DNA of 64,000 nt from Shewanella sp. VB17 (GCF_013248905.1 NZ_JABRVS010000001.1:2666001-2730000), one strand, 5' to 3'; positions 16,478-26,381 are shown, counted from the stretch's first letter. Program-made: numbers and translations. Notes: generated by a model not told the origin, from the letters alone.

Positions 16478-17746
16478 CTAAACAGCTTGTTTTTTAAATA
16501 GTTCTCTAAATACAGGGTATATGTCTTCGGCTTGCTTGATATGCTGTACAGCGATGTTATCGAAGTCTTTTTGCAAGCTCTCATATTCTCGCCAAAGTGT
16601 TTGGTGAGCACGATTGGTGATCTCTATATAGCTAAAGTATCTCACGACAGGTAAAAGTTTGGTTTCCAAGAGTTTTTTACATCCTGGAGAATCATCGGCC
16701 CAATTGTCACCGTCTGAAGCTTGAGCTGCATAAATATTCCACTCGTTTTCTGGGTAACGTTCTTTTTGTATTTGATGCATGAGTTTTAGTGCGCTTGAAA
16801 CGATGGTGCCACCGGTTTCCTGAGAGTAGAAAAATTCATGTTCATCAACTTCCTTTGCTTGAGTATGGTGACGAATATAGACAACATCTAGATTTTTATA
16901 GGTTCGAGTCAGAAATAGGTATAATAAAATATAAAAACGTTTAGCCATGTCTTTGGTTGCTTGATCCATAGAACCAGAGACATCCATAATACAGAACATG
17001 ACAGCTTGGCTAGAAGGGATCTCCCTTTTGGCAAAATTGTTATACCTAAGATCGAAAGTATCGATGAAAGGAACTTTCGCAATTTTCTGTTTTAATGCCG
17101 TGATCTCTTGTTTTAAAAATAAGATTCTTTCAGTTTCTGCCCCAGGCGTATTTTCCAATTCCTCTAGTTCAATGATGAGTTTATTCAGTTCTTTCTTTTT
17201 CGATGATGACATGGCTATTCGTCTGGCGAGCGATGATCTCAGCGAGCGAACAATATTAATGTTTGATGGAACCCCTTCATTGGAGAAACCTGCTCTATAA
17301 ACTTGGTATTCAACGAGTTTATTTAGACGGTTATTTTGTAAGTTAGGCAGTTCAAGATCTTCAAAGAGCAGTTCTAAATATTCATCTTTTGAGATTTGAA
17401 AGACAAAATCATCTTCACCTTCTCCTGAATCAGAAGCATCACCTTGACCTGCACCTTGACCATTACCTGATGGTGGACGCTCTATTTTGTCACCTCGCGT
17501 AAATTGGTCATTGCCTGGATGAACTCGCTCTCTTACTCCTCCTTTGCCCTGATGAAAAGAGGGCTCAGTGATATCTCGCGTTGGGATCCCTATTTTCTCT
17601 CCTTTATCTACATCCGTTACACTTCTTCTGGTCACAGCATCACTAACAGACTTTTTGATTTGTTGCTTATATCTATTAATGAAACGTTGACGGTTGACTG
17701 TGCTTTTTCCTTTAGCATTAAGTCGTCTATCGATAAAATTTGCCAT
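16478..17746 (-). CDS. yeaH: YeaH/YhbH family protein (DUF444)
   Basis: A 422-residue protein with an arginine-rich N terminus (MANFIDRRLNAKGKSTVNRQ), a central glycine-rich low-complexity stretch (GNGQGAGQGDASDSGEGED, about 100-118), and a C-terminal von Willebrand A-like domain with a MIDAS-type D-x-S-x-S in MDVSGSMDQ near residue 255. It works with the YeaG kinase in nutrient-stress responses in E. coli; the exact role is unknown. I chose ATG 17746 because a perfect GGGAGGT lies just upstream; a longer frame from 17776 would add ten residues and lacks this. Confidence 0.93.
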   Translation of the reverse strand: MANFIDRRLNAKGKSTVNRQRFINRYKQQIKKSVSDAVTRRSVTDVDKGEKIGIPTRDITEPSFHQGKGGVRERVHPGNDQFTRGDKIERPPSGNGQGAGQGDASDSGEGEDDFVFQISKDEYLELLFEDLELPNLQNNRLNKLVEYQVYRAGFSNEGVPSNINIVRSLRSSLARRIAMSSSKKKELNKLIIELEELENTPGAETERILFLKQEITALKQKIAKVPFIDTFDLRYNNFAKREIPSSQAVMFCIMDVSGSMDQATKDMAKRFYILLYLFLTRTYKNLDVVYIRHHTQAKEVDEHEFFYSQETGGTIVSSALKLMHQIQKERYPENEWNIYAAQASDGDNWADDSPGCKKLLETKLLPVVRYFSYIEITNRAHQTLWREYESLQKDFDNIAVQHIKQAEDIYPVFRELFKKQAV

Positions 17747-17798
17747 GCGTACCTCCCAAGTCATAGTAGGGAGCAAGCTCCCTACCTCTGTCTCTAAA

Positions 17799-19733
17799 TT
17801 AAGAGGACTTACGTACTCTCAGATACCATTCTGACAGCAGTCTGACCTGTTTTTTGGTGTACCCTTTATCCATCATACGATCGATAAAATCATCATGTTT
17901 TCGTTGATCATCCGTTGACGTTTTAGCATTGAAAGAGATAACAGGTAATAGATCTTCTGTATTTGAGAACATTTTTTTCTCTATGACCACTCGGAGTTTT
18001 TCATAGCTGGTCCAGAGTGGATTAGAGCCGTCGTTATTGGCTCTAGCTCTCAATACAAAGTTAACTATTTCGTTACGGAAATCTTTGGGATTACTTATCC
18101 CCGCAGGTTTCTCAATTTTTTCAAGTTCAGCATTAAGTGCTGAACGGTCGAAAAGCTGACCCGTTTCTGGATCTCGATATTCTTGATCTTGGATCCAAAA
18201 ATCAGCATAAGTGACGTACCTGTCGAAAATATTTTGCCCATATTCGGAGTAAGATTCGAGATAAGCGGTTTGAATTTCTTTGCCGATAAATTCAACATAT
18301 TTAGGGATAAGGTAACCTTTGAGGAACTCGAGGTAACGCTCAGCCGTATCTGCAGGAAATTGTTCTTGTTCAATTTGTTTTTCAAGTACATAGAAAAGGT
18401 GAACTGGGTTGGCGGCAATTTCACTATGATCGAAATTAAAGACTTTAGACAGAATTTTAAAAGAGAAGCGGGTTGATAGCCCATGCATGCCTTCGTCGAC
18501 GCCGGCATAGTCTCGATATTCTTGATAAGACTTAGCTTTTGGATCGGTATCTTTTAAGCTTTCCCCATCATACACGCGCATTTTTGAGTAGATGGAAGAG
18601 TTTTCTGGTGCCACCATTCTCGATAGCACACTAAATTGCGCTAAGGTTTCTAAGGTACCAGGAGCACAAGGTGCCTTAACTAACTCAGAATGGCAAAGCA
18701 ACTTATTGTAAATCAAAATCTCTTCGGTCACTCTTAAGCAATATGGAACTTTAACAATGTAAACTCTATCTAAAAAAGCTTCATTGGTTTTATTATTTCT
18801 AAATGTTGTCCACTCTGACTCGTTGGAATGTGCAAGGATTATTCCATTATAGGGCAGGGCTGATAAGCCTTCAGTTCCATTATAATTACCTTCCTGTGTT
18901 GCCGTTAATAGAGGGTGGAGCACCTTAATGGGCGCTTTAAACATCTCTACAAACTCCATCAATCCTTGGTTAGCTCGACATAATGCACCAGAATAAGAAT
19001 ACGCATCGGCATCATTTTGAGCAAAATGTTCCAATTGCCTAATGTCAACCTTACCGACTAAGGATGAAATATCTTGGTTATTTTCATCTCCAGGCTCTGT
19101 TTTGGCGATGGCCATTTGATCTAAAATAGCAGGAAAGACTTTAACTACCTTAAATTGAGAAATATCACCGCCGAATTCATGTAAGCGTTTTACCGCCCAT
19201 GGTGACATAATGCATTTTAGGTATCGATGAGGGATTTTGTAGTCTTTAAGCAGTAAATCACTGTCTTCCTCAGGGTTAAATAAGCAAAATGGATGATCAT
19301 TTACTGGGCTTCTTTGGCCATTTGCACTGAGAATATAAATAGGTATATTTTGCATTAATGATTTTAATTTTTCAGCTAAAGATGACTTACCGCCACCGAC
19401 GGGTCCTAGCAAGTAGAGGATTTGTTTCGATTCCTCCAGTCCCTGTGCTGAATGTTTAAGGTAGGCGACTATCTGTTGGATAGCTTCCTCCATACCATAG
19501 AAATTTTTAAACTCTGGGTAGCGTGAAATTAACCGGTTAGAAAATATTCTACTGAGAATGGGATCTTTCGATGTGTCGACAACTTCAGGCTCCCCAATGG
19601 CAAGAAGCAGTCTCTCAGCGGCCGAGGCATAAGAGCTTCGGTTTTCTTTACAGATAGTTAAAAATTCCTGTAATGAATATTCTTCGTCTAGTTTTTTTTC
19701 ATAGCGCTGTTGGTAATGTTCAAATATGCTCAT
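17799..19733 (-). CDS. yeaG: PrkA family serine protein kinase (YeaG)
   Basis: A 644-residue protein of the PrkA family: an N-terminal AAA-type ATPase half with Walker A GPVGGGKSSL near residue 115, and a C-terminal kinase-like half. In E. coli YeaG acts in nitrogen starvation and stationary-phase survival and is associated with YeaH. Recognisable blocks: YPEFKNFYGMEEAI, LSANGQRSPVNDHPFCLF, GLSALPYNGIILAHSNESEW and DEGMHGLSTRFSFK. ATG 19733 follows AGGGGGTGAAAT, a strong ribosome site. First gene of yeaG-yeaH-ycgB, 52 bp before yeaH. Confidence 0.95.
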   Translation of the reverse strand: MSIFEHYQQRYEKKLDEEYSLQEFLTICKENRSSYASAAERLLLAIGEPEVVDTSKDPILSRIFSNRLISRYPEFKNFYGMEEAIQQIVAYLKHSAQGLEESKQILYLLGPVGGGKSSLAEKLKSLMQNIPIYILSANGQRSPVNDHPFCLFNPEEDSDLLLKDYKIPHRYLKCIMSPWAVKRLHEFGGDISQFKVVKVFPAILDQMAIAKTEPGDENNQDISSLVGKVDIRQLEHFAQNDADAYSYSGALCRANQGLMEFVEMFKAPIKVLHPLLTATQEGNYNGTEGLSALPYNGIILAHSNESEWTTFRNNKTNEAFLDRVYIVKVPYCLRVTEEILIYNKLLCHSELVKAPCAPGTLETLAQFSVLSRMVAPENSSIYSKMRVYDGESLKDTDPKAKSYQEYRDYAGVDEGMHGLSTRFSFKILSKVFNFDHSEIAANPVHLFYVLEKQIEQEQFPADTAERYLEFLKGYLIPKYVEFIGKEIQTAYLESYSEYGQNIFDRYVTYADFWIQDQEYRDPETGQLFDRSALNAELEKIEKPAGISNPKDFRNEIVNFVLRARANNDGSNPLWTSYEKLRVVIEKKMFSNTEDLLPVISFNAKTSTDDQRKHDDFIDRMMDKGYTKKQVRLLSEWYLRVRKSS

Positions 19734-19928
19734 ATTTCACCCCCTGAAACGCCCAAATAGGTTGAAAGCGATAACTGAAAATCAGTCTCCTAATATTAAT
19801 ATTAGACCAAATAATGAAGTAAGGATTAAAAAAATTCAAATAAAACAATGACAAACAGTTGCAAATGCAACAGTTGCAAGTGTGAGAACATCGAGATGCT
19901 GAGAGATGAGTGGGTTGATAAAAATAAA

Positions 19929-19950
19929 AAGGAGCGATAAATAGCTCCTT
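19929..19950 (-). terminator. Rho-independent terminator of sodB
   Basis: On the minus strand AAGGAGC and GCTCCTT pair around an 8-base loop and run into TTTATTTTT. It lies 46 bp past the sodB stop. Confidence 0.85.
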
Positions 19951-19995
19951 ATATTTTGAGAGACGGGTATGCTAACTCGTCACTTTTTACGGTAA

Positions 19996-20577
19996 TTATG
20001 CAAAGTTTTGGTTAACAAAATCCCAGTTTACCAATTCCCAGTAATGAGCAAGATAATCAGGTCTAACATTGCGATAATCTATGTAGTAAGCATGCTCCCA
20101 GACATCGACAGTCATGATAGGTGTGACATTACTATCGGTTAATGGTGTGGCAGCGTTACTTGTGTTGACGATGGCGACTGAGCCATCAGCATTTTTGACT
20201 AGCCAAGTCCAAGCACTACCGAAATTATTGACAGCAGAATCTGTAAATAGTGCTTTAAATTTTTCAAATGACCCAAAAGCTTCATCAATAGCTTTAGCGA
20301 CAGGACCTGTAGCTACGCCACCACCGTTTGGTGATAGGCAGTTCCAGTAGAATGTATGATTCCAAATTTGTGCAGCATTATTGAAAACCCCACCAGAAGA
20401 TGTCTTAATGACTTCTTCTAAGCTTTTTTCTGCTAATTCAGTACCTTCTACCAAGCCGTTAAGCTTAACAACATAAGTGTTATGATGTTTGCCATAATGA
20501 TATTCGATAGTTTCTTGAGAAATATGCGGTTCAAGAGCATCTTTAGCGTAAGGTAATGCAGGTAATTCAAAAGCCAT
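19996..20577 (-). CDS. sodB: Superoxide dismutase, iron type
   Basis: This 193-residue cytoplasmic enzyme converts superoxide to oxygen and hydrogen peroxide. All four metal ligands are visible: H27, H74, D158 and H162. The second-sphere glutamine Q70 in AAQIWNHTFYW and the overall block pattern indicate the iron form rather than the manganese form, though metal choice cannot be proved from sequence. Length is normal. It is monocistronic with its own terminator and is divergent from grxD, another oxidative-stress and iron-related gene. Confidence 0.96.
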   Translation of the reverse strand: MAFELPALPYAKDALEPHISQETIEYHYGKHHNTYVVKLNGLVEGTELAEKSLEEVIKTSSGGVFNNAAQIWNHTFYWNCLSPNGGGVATGPVAKAIDEAFGSFEKFKALFTDSAVNNFGSAWTWLVKNADGSVAIVNTSNAATPLTDSNVTPIMTVDVWEHAYYIDYRNVRPDYLAHYWELVNWDFVNQNFA

Positions 20578-20789
20578 TGCGTTTCTCCACTCAATATAAA
20601 ATTGATTTATAGTACTTGTTAGAATGATTTTACTAGAAAAATCACCAACAGTATGTTCAATTATAAGATTATTGCAATCGAAAAAAACGGTAAATAAAAA
20701 CCCTCTAAAAAGTAGGTTTTAGTTCTTGTGTTACCTGAAGTACAATAGGGGAAATTTGTTCGTTATCGCATACGAGTTAGGAAATAAAA

Positions 20790-21140
20790 ATGGAAACAAA
20801 CGAAACGGTAGATAAAATCAAACAGCAGTTATCTGAAAATCCTATCATAGTATACATGAAAGGGTCTCCTAAATTGCCGAGTTGTGGTTTTTCATCTCAA
20901 GTTGCTCAAATTATGATTAACTGCAATGCACAATTTGCGTATGTTGATATTTTACAGCATCCAGATATACGTAGTGAATTACCAAAATATGCTAATTGGC
21001 CTACTTTTCCGCAATTGTGGATCGAAGGTGAATTAATTGGCGGTTGCGATATTTTGACAGAGATGTTCCAACAAGGCGAATTGCAAACCTTGATCTCTGA
21101 GATTGCTGCAAAGTATCAATCTGAAGAAGATGCTTCTTAA
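20790..21140 (+). CDS. grxD: Monothiol glutaredoxin GrxD
   Basis: A 116-residue monothiol glutaredoxin with the C32-G-F-S active site, preceded by VYMKGSPKLPS and followed by WPTFPQLWIEGELIGGCDI, the glutathione-binding region. Such proteins hold and transfer [2Fe-2S] clusters with glutathione and BolA partners. It is divergent from sodB across about 210 bp and has its own terminator. Confidence 0.96.
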   Translation: METNETVDKIKQQLSENPIIVYMKGSPKLPSCGFSSQVAQIMINCNAQFAYVDILQHPDIRSELPKYANWPTFPQLWIEGELIGGCDILTEMFQQGELQTLISEIAAKYQSEEDAS

Positions 21141-21168
21141 CGTTTTCATCAGGTTGATTGACTAGGAT

Positions 21169-21197
21169 AAAAAAGCCTTTTATGTGAAAGGCTTTTT
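21169..21197 (+). terminator. Rho-independent terminator of grxD
   Basis: AAAAAAGCCTTT and AAAGGCTTTTT flank a TATGTG loop, starting 29 bp after the grxD stop, with the T run on the plus strand. Confidence 0.88.
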
Positions 21198-21230
21198 ATG
21201 TAAAGTATGTTACTTTTAATATCGTATACG

Positions 21231-21261
21231 AAAAAGGGCTATCAATATGATAGCCCTTTTT
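21231..21261 (-). terminator. Terminator of tRNA-Ser
   Basis: Fourteen-base arms (21231-21244 and 21248-21261) pair perfectly around a 3-base loop; the outer ends are A/T runs, so the stem acts as a classic terminator. It lies 7 bp beyond the 3' end of the minus-strand tRNA-Ser and could also back up the grxD terminator. Confidence 0.88.
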
Positions 21262-21268
21262 CTAAATA

Positions 21269-21359
21269 TGGCGGTGAGTTAGGGGTTCGAACCCTAGATG
21301 GGCTATAAACCCATACACACTTTCCAGGCGTGCGCCTTCAGCCACTCAGCCAACTCACC
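21269..21359 (-). tRNA. tRNA-Ser (GGA)
   Basis: A 91-base class II tRNA with encoded CCA. The acceptor arms GGTGAGT and ACTCACC pair; the anticodon loop CTGGAAA carries GGA; there is a long variable arm, and the T arm is AGGGTTCGAACCCCT. It reads serine UCC and UCU codons. A strong promoter lies upstream at 21418-21446. Confidence 0.96.
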
Positions 21360-21417
21360 AATTTATGGTTTACAAACTAACAATAAAACCAATTGCTTTG
21401 CTTGCTAACGGGGCGGT

Positions 21418-21446
21418 ACCTTACGCAAAAGTCCGGTGATGGTCAA
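21418..21446 (-). promoter_or_regulatory. Promoter of tRNA-Ser
   Basis: On the minus strand TTGACC and TAAGGT are 17 bp apart and are followed by the GC-rich discriminator ACCGCCCCG. That combination is typical of stable-RNA promoters under stringent (ppGpp) control. The start would be near 21410, about 50 bases before the mature tRNA. Confidence 0.7.
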
Positions 21447-21665
21447 GTGGTAAAATATACATTTCAATCATTTGTGTATTAGCTAATCAAATCGTCTTTT
21501 TTTAAATCGTTAATTATGATGAATGATAATTTTTATCAACCTGAATGTTATGCTTACTTTATTTCAATATGAAATAATAAACGTATCAGATAATAGTCTT
21601 CTTGCTTAAGTAGACCTCTATTGGCACTATTGAGTGTCTCATTATTTTTTCAGCAGGTTTCTTAC

Positions 21666-23609
21666 GTGCAGCAATTATTGCAATCCCATTTTGGTTTCAG
21701 TGAGTTCAGACTTGGTCAAGAACAAGTGGTCCGTACCATACTTGAGGGCCACAGCGCCGCCGCCATATTTCCCACTGGCTCGGGAAAATCATTGTGTTAT
21801 CAGCTTCCGGCACTCTGTTTACCTCATTTGACCATTGTAGTGTCTCCTTTACTTGCGTTGATCCAAGATCAAATAGGGTTTCTTAAGAGTAAAGACATTC
21901 CTGCTGCGAGTATTGATTCAACCCAAAGTCATGATGAAACCAATGATGTGATGAGAAGAGCACGAACCGGCGAGTTAAAAATCCTAATGATCTCAGTGGA
22001 GAGGCTAAACAACGAGCGATTTAGGCAGTTTATCAGTGAGATCCCTATTTCGCTTTTAGTTGTCGATGAGGCCCACTGTATTTCGGAGTGGGGACATAAC
22101 TTTCGACCTGATTACCTTAAACTTCCTCGGTATCGACAAGAGTTGAATATTCCTCAAACTCTGCTGTTAACAGCGACAGCGACGCCTCAGGTCATTCAGG
22201 ATATGGGCAACAAATTTGGGATCGACACTGACAATGTGATCTTAACAGGTTTTTATCGCCACAATTTACATTTGGCGGTTAAAGGGCTATGCAGTGATGA
22301 AAAAATAGATTACCTGTTTAAATGGTTACAAACTCGGTTACATTATGCTGGGATCATCTATGTCACCTTACAGCAGACAGCGGAGCAGGTTGCTGCACAT
22401 CTTAACGCTAGAGGTATTCAAGCTAAAGCTTACCATGCTGGCATGAACCATGAAATACGCCAGTCTATACAAGATGAGTTTATGTCAGGTGCACAGGGCA
22501 TTATTGTGGCCACCATCGCTTTTGGAATGGGTGTCGATAAAACTGACATTCGTTTTGTGGTGCATTATGACTTACCTAAATCCATTGAAAACTATGCTCA
22601 AGAAATAGGCCGATCAGGACGTGATGGTGGTGATGCAGATTGTTTGGTGCTCGCTAATGGAGACAATTTAAGCACATTAGAGAATTTTGTGTATGGTGAT
22701 ACTCCAGAGCCTAGTGGTATTGCCGTTGTACTAAAAGAGATCGGTAAAGCGGTGGCAGGAAATACCGGTTCGGCATTAGCTCAGTGGGAAGTGGTGCTAA
22801 ACAGTCTTTCCAATCAATCAAATATTCGACTCCTATCGTTGAAGACCTTGCTGGTGTATTTAGAGTTACTTAATATTATTAAACCGACCTACAGCTATTT
22901 TGCTGAATATAAATTCAAGTTTCTTATGCCGCAAGCTGAGATTATCGAATATTTTAAAGAGGAAAGGCGGGATTTTATCCGTGCCATATTGACCACTGCC
23001 GATAGAGCAAAAATCTGGTTTAGTATTAACTTTGATGCATTAAACCAGCACTATTCCAGTGATAGGCAAAGAGTGTTAACCGCGATTAATTACCTTGATG
23101 AGAAAGGGATGATTGAATTGCAAAGCAAGCAGATGACTCAGGTTTATCAAATAGTAGAGAGTCATTTTGATGAAAAAGCGCTTACCGCCTCACTGTCGCA
23201 CCGTTTTACAGATAAGGAAACCAGTGAAGTCGCCAGAATCAATCAATTGGTGACACTATTAACGTCAACTCAATGCTTAAGTCGTCAGCTTGCTCACTAT
23301 TTTGCTGATGATCAGATGACGACAGATTGTGGCGTTTGTTCTGCTTGCTGTGGTGAGCCGGCGATACTTCCCCCTGTGCCGTACCAAAAACCACTGGATG
23401 ATTATGAGGTTGATCAAGTCTGCTTGAATGCAGTCACTAAGTTAGGTGATGCTTGTACTCCTGTTTTGATCGCTCGCTTTCTATGCGGTTTACCCACCCC
23501 ATTGTTTACTAAATTGAAGTTGAGATCTTGTCAAGGTTTTGCTCAGTTTGAGAAGTATCGTTTTGCTGATGTTAAATGTTGGGCACAAGGACAGCTAAGA
23601 GGACGCTGA
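21666..23609 (+). CDS. RecQ-family ATP-dependent DNA helicase
   Basis: A superfamily 2 3'-5' DNA helicase of 647 residues. Helicase motifs are clear: FRLGQEQVV, Walker A PTGSGKSLCYQ (about 36-46), the DEAH box in VVDEAHCISEWGH (about 134-146), TATATPQV, and QEIGRSGRDG. After the helicase core comes a winged-helix-like region and then a cysteine cluster (CGVCSACC, near 554-560); I see no HRDC domain. This is not the canonical RecQ layout, where the zinc site comes first, so I give no symbol. I chose GTG 21666 (reading MQQLLQSHFGF); a TTG at 21621 would add 15 residues. Confidence 0.85.
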   Translation: MQQLLQSHFGFSEFRLGQEQVVRTILEGHSAAAIFPTGSGKSLCYQLPALCLPHLTIVVSPLLALIQDQIGFLKSKDIPAASIDSTQSHDETNDVMRRARTGELKILMISVERLNNERFRQFISEIPISLLVVDEAHCISEWGHNFRPDYLKLPRYRQELNIPQTLLLTATATPQVIQDMGNKFGIDTDNVILTGFYRHNLHLAVKGLCSDEKIDYLFKWLQTRLHYAGIIYVTLQQTAEQVAAHLNARGIQAKAYHAGMNHEIRQSIQDEFMSGAQGIIVATIAFGMGVDKTDIRFVVHYDLPKSIENYAQEIGRSGRDGGDADCLVLANGDNLSTLENFVYGDTPEPSGIAVVLKEIGKAVAGNTGSALAQWEVVLNSLSNQSNIRLLSLKTLLVYLELLNIIKPTYSYFAEYKFKFLMPQAEIIEYFKEERRDFIRAILTTADRAKIWFSINFDALNQHYSSDRQRVLTAINYLDEKGMIELQSKQMTQVYQIVESHFDEKALTASLSHRFTDKETSEVARINQLVTLLTSTQCLSRQLAHYFADDQMTTDCGVCSACCGEPAILPPVPYQKPLDDYEVDQVCLNAVTKLGDACTPVLIARFLCGLPTPLFTKLKLRSCQGFAQFEKYRFADVKCWAQGQLRGR

Positions 23610-23767
23610 TGTGCGAATTAAATCGATTGGACATGAGGTGTACAGATAGTGATTTATTAACAGGGCCCTTATTACGCAATCTGTCTGAGTTGATACAGAT
23701 AATATAGCCACCATCTTTATCTCGAGCGTTATATTAACGAGCTCAAACGAATAAAATTAGGAAGAGT

Positions 23768-25543
23768 ATGAAAAAAGCAAGATTACCCTTGATGATTGCC
23801 TTGACATTTTTCGGGCTCACAGCCTGTCAACATCAGGATCTCAGTACGCCAATAGTGCCTGTAACAGTGAACAAAGAGAACGTTAGTTTTCGTCAATTTT
23901 CTTCACATTTCTTGAGTGATTTTTGGCGGGAGTCCCCCACCTGGGCATTGTACAGCGGCTATCACAAATATGATGGTGTGTTAAAAGTTCCTAATGAGCC
24001 AAATCGCGCGTTATCCATTGCGTTTAATAAGCAAGAACTGGCTAAATTAGCTCGTTTTGACTTAGCCACATTGTCACCTAACGAACGTATCGATTACCAT
24101 TTAATTAAGGATCTGTTAACGCGTGCTCTATGGGATATCACGACATTCAAATCTTGGCAGTGGGATCCTAGTACTTACAATGTCGCTGGAGGATTTGCTC
24201 AGCTTATTAATGAAGATTTTGCTCCCCTTGATTCTCGACTTCGCTCTGTACTTGCGCGACTTAACAATGTACCTGCTTATTATGAAGCGGCACGGCAAAA
24301 TATTGTCAACCCGACATTGGAGCATACGCAATTAGCATTAATGCAGAATCAAGGGGCATTATCTGTGCTGGATGATAATTTGCTTGATTCAGCAAAAAAT
24401 TCAGGACTCACAACAGCAGATAAATTACTATTTGAAAAAAGAATTAATTTGTCTATTTTGGCTATTACTGAACATATTGAATGGTTATCAACTTTAGTCA
24501 CTAAATTAGAGCAACAAGGAGCGCGGAGTTTTAGAATTGGTGAAGAACGCTATGAGCAGAAGTTTTCGTTTGAGATCCAATCGGGTATGAGTGCTAAGGC
24601 GCTGTATGAAAAAGCCCTTGAAGATAAGACAAGAGTTCAGGAAGAGATGGCTAAGATCACATCTCAGTTATGGTCTACGTATTTTGATACCCATCAACCT
24701 AAAGATCAAAATAAAGCGACGCGCCAGTTGATCGATAAATTGTCAACCAAACATGTTAAGCGTGAGAACTTCGTTGATGAGGTGAGGGCACAAATTCCTG
24801 AGCTAATAAAGTTTGTTAATGAGAACAGCCTAGTTAGCCTTAATCCAGAAAAACCATTAGTTGTTCGTGAAACCCCTACCTATATGCGTGGTTTTGCTGG
24901 AGCATCAATTAGCGCACCAGGTCCCTATGAAAAGTCGAGTAATACTTATTACAATGTGACACCACTGGATGCTATGGATGATGAGGCTGCCGAAAGCTAT
25001 TTACGTGAATATAACCATTGGATTTTACAGGTGCTGAATATTCATGAAGCGATCCCGGGTCATTATACTCAATTGGTATATTCAAATGAGTCCCCTAGCA
25101 TGATTAAAAGTCTATTTGGTAATGGTGCCATGGTTGAAGGTTGGGCTGTGTATACCGAACGTATGATGCTTGAAGAAGGCTATGGTCATTTCGAGCCTGA
25201 AATGTGGCTGATGTATTACAAGTGGAATTTACGTGTCATAGTGAACACAATCCTCGATTACAGCATTCATGTGAAGGGGATGACTGAGCAAGAAGCAATG
25301 AGCTTGATGACAGAAGAAGCATTCCAGCAGACAGCTGAAGCTCAAGGAAAGTGGAAAAGAGCGACGCTTAGTCAAGTGCAGTTAACCAGTTACTATTCAG
25401 GGTATCGTGAGATTTATGATTTTCGTGAGGAGCTCAAAAAAGTAGAAGGAGATAAGTTTGATTTAAAGACTTTTCATGAGCATTTTTTACGTTATGGTAG
25501 TGCGCCAGTTAAGTATATACGACAGTTAATGCTCGACGAGTAA
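23768..25543 (+). CDS. DUF885 family lipoprotein, putative metallopeptidase
   Basis: A 591-residue protein with a lipoprotein signal (lipobox LTAC at 17-20) and the DUF885 architecture. The motif H426-E-A-I-P-G-H432 and the following GAMVEGWAVYTERM are the zinc-site pattern of gluzincin-like peptidases, so a periplasm-facing peptidase is likely, but substrates of this family are mostly unknown. Other family blocks: FWRESPTWALYSGYHKYDG near residue 57 and YMRGFAGASISAPGPYE near 375. ATG 23768 follows AGGAAGAG. Probably a single gene. Confidence 0.87.
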   Translation: MKKARLPLMIALTFFGLTACQHQDLSTPIVPVTVNKENVSFRQFSSHFLSDFWRESPTWALYSGYHKYDGVLKVPNEPNRALSIAFNKQELAKLARFDLATLSPNERIDYHLIKDLLTRALWDITTFKSWQWDPSTYNVAGGFAQLINEDFAPLDSRLRSVLARLNNVPAYYEAARQNIVNPTLEHTQLALMQNQGALSVLDDNLLDSAKNSGLTTADKLLFEKRINLSILAITEHIEWLSTLVTKLEQQGARSFRIGEERYEQKFSFEIQSGMSAKALYEKALEDKTRVQEEMAKITSQLWSTYFDTHQPKDQNKATRQLIDKLSTKHVKRENFVDEVRAQIPELIKFVNENSLVSLNPEKPLVVRETPTYMRGFAGASISAPGPYEKSSNTYYNVTPLDAMDDEAAESYLREYNHWILQVLNIHEAIPGHYTQLVYSNESPSMIKSLFGNGAMVEGWAVYTERMMLEEGYGHFEPEMWLMYYKWNLRVIVNTILDYSIHVKGMTEQEAMSLMTEEAFQQTAEAQGKWKRATLSQVQLTSYYSGYREIYDFREELKKVEGDKFDLKTFHEHFLRYGSAPVKYIRQLMLDE

Positions 25544-25700
25544 TCTTTTTTGTTTTTAGTGATACCAGTGTTGCGACAAATGAACTTTTTATTGGAGATC
25601 TTACTCGCAAATTTGACATTTATAATAAAAATGACTAGCGATTCAACTTTGCTTATAGTAGTGTTTATGATAATTGTTCGTATTTGCATTTAGGGTCGGG

Positions 25701-26381
25701 ATGAACAAAGTACTTTTGGTGGATGATGACGTCGTTTTTAGAGCGTTATTAGAGCAAGCACTCGAAGAAGAAGGTTATCACGTTGTCTGCGCTGAAGATG
25801 GCATGATGGCATTATCAATATTAGAAAATGAAAAGCCTGACATTATTTTACTGGATATTATGATGCCAAAATTAGACGGTTTTGGTTTATTGTTAGCACG
25901 AAAAGAACCGATCCCAGTGATTATTATTTCTGCCATCGACTGTGAATATGATAGAATTAAGGGCTACGAATTAGGGGCTGATGACTTTCTTATAAAACCT
26001 TTTAATATCAAAGAATTGCTAGTTAGAATTTTGGCATTGCAACGTCGTGTTGATTTGGTTCGTTCAGAGCGAATTGGATTGGTTGAGCATATTCAAGATG
26101 ACATTAAATTTGATGATATGCAATACTGCGTCTCTATTGCTACTAAGAAGGTGTTACTCACTCAAACAGAATTTAAATTATTTAAATATTTGTTTGAGCG
26201 AAAAGGTGAGGTGATCACTAAACAAGAGTTGCAGCGTAGTGTATTACAAAAAGAGCTTGGTAGGTTCGATCGAAATTTAGATATGCATATCAGTAATACC
26301 CGCAGAAAACTGGCCGATATAGCGTTACCTAAAACGTTAATCAACACCGTTAGAGGCCAGGGTTACAGCTTTGCATCTTAG
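25701..26381 (+). CDS. Orphan OmpR-family response regulator
   Basis: A 226-residue regulator with a receiver domain (about 1-118; acidic VDDD at 7-10, phosphoacceptor D52 in IILLDIMMP, conserved lysine in FLIKPF) and an OmpR/PhoB winged helix (about 130-226, ending INTVRGQGYSF). I chose ATG 25701 (MNKVLLVDDD). No histidine kinase gene is adjacent, so its partner must lie elsewhere. It sits between two peptidase-like genes, which may be coincidence. Confidence 0.9.
   Translation: MNKVLLVDDDVVFRALLEQALEEEGYHVVCAEDGMMALSILENEKPDIILLDIMMPKLDGFGLLLARKEPIPVIIISAIDCEYDRIKGYELGADDFLIKPFNIKELLVRILALQRRVDLVRSERIGLVEHIQDDIKFDDMQYCVSIATKKVLLTQTEFKLFKYLFERKGEVITKQELQRSVLQKELGRFDRNLDMHISNTRRKLADIALPKTLINTVRGQGYSFAS

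Noticed and set aside
18095..18508. 137-codon frame inside yeaG
   Set aside because: It lies in another frame of a clear PrkA-type gene and has no independent support.
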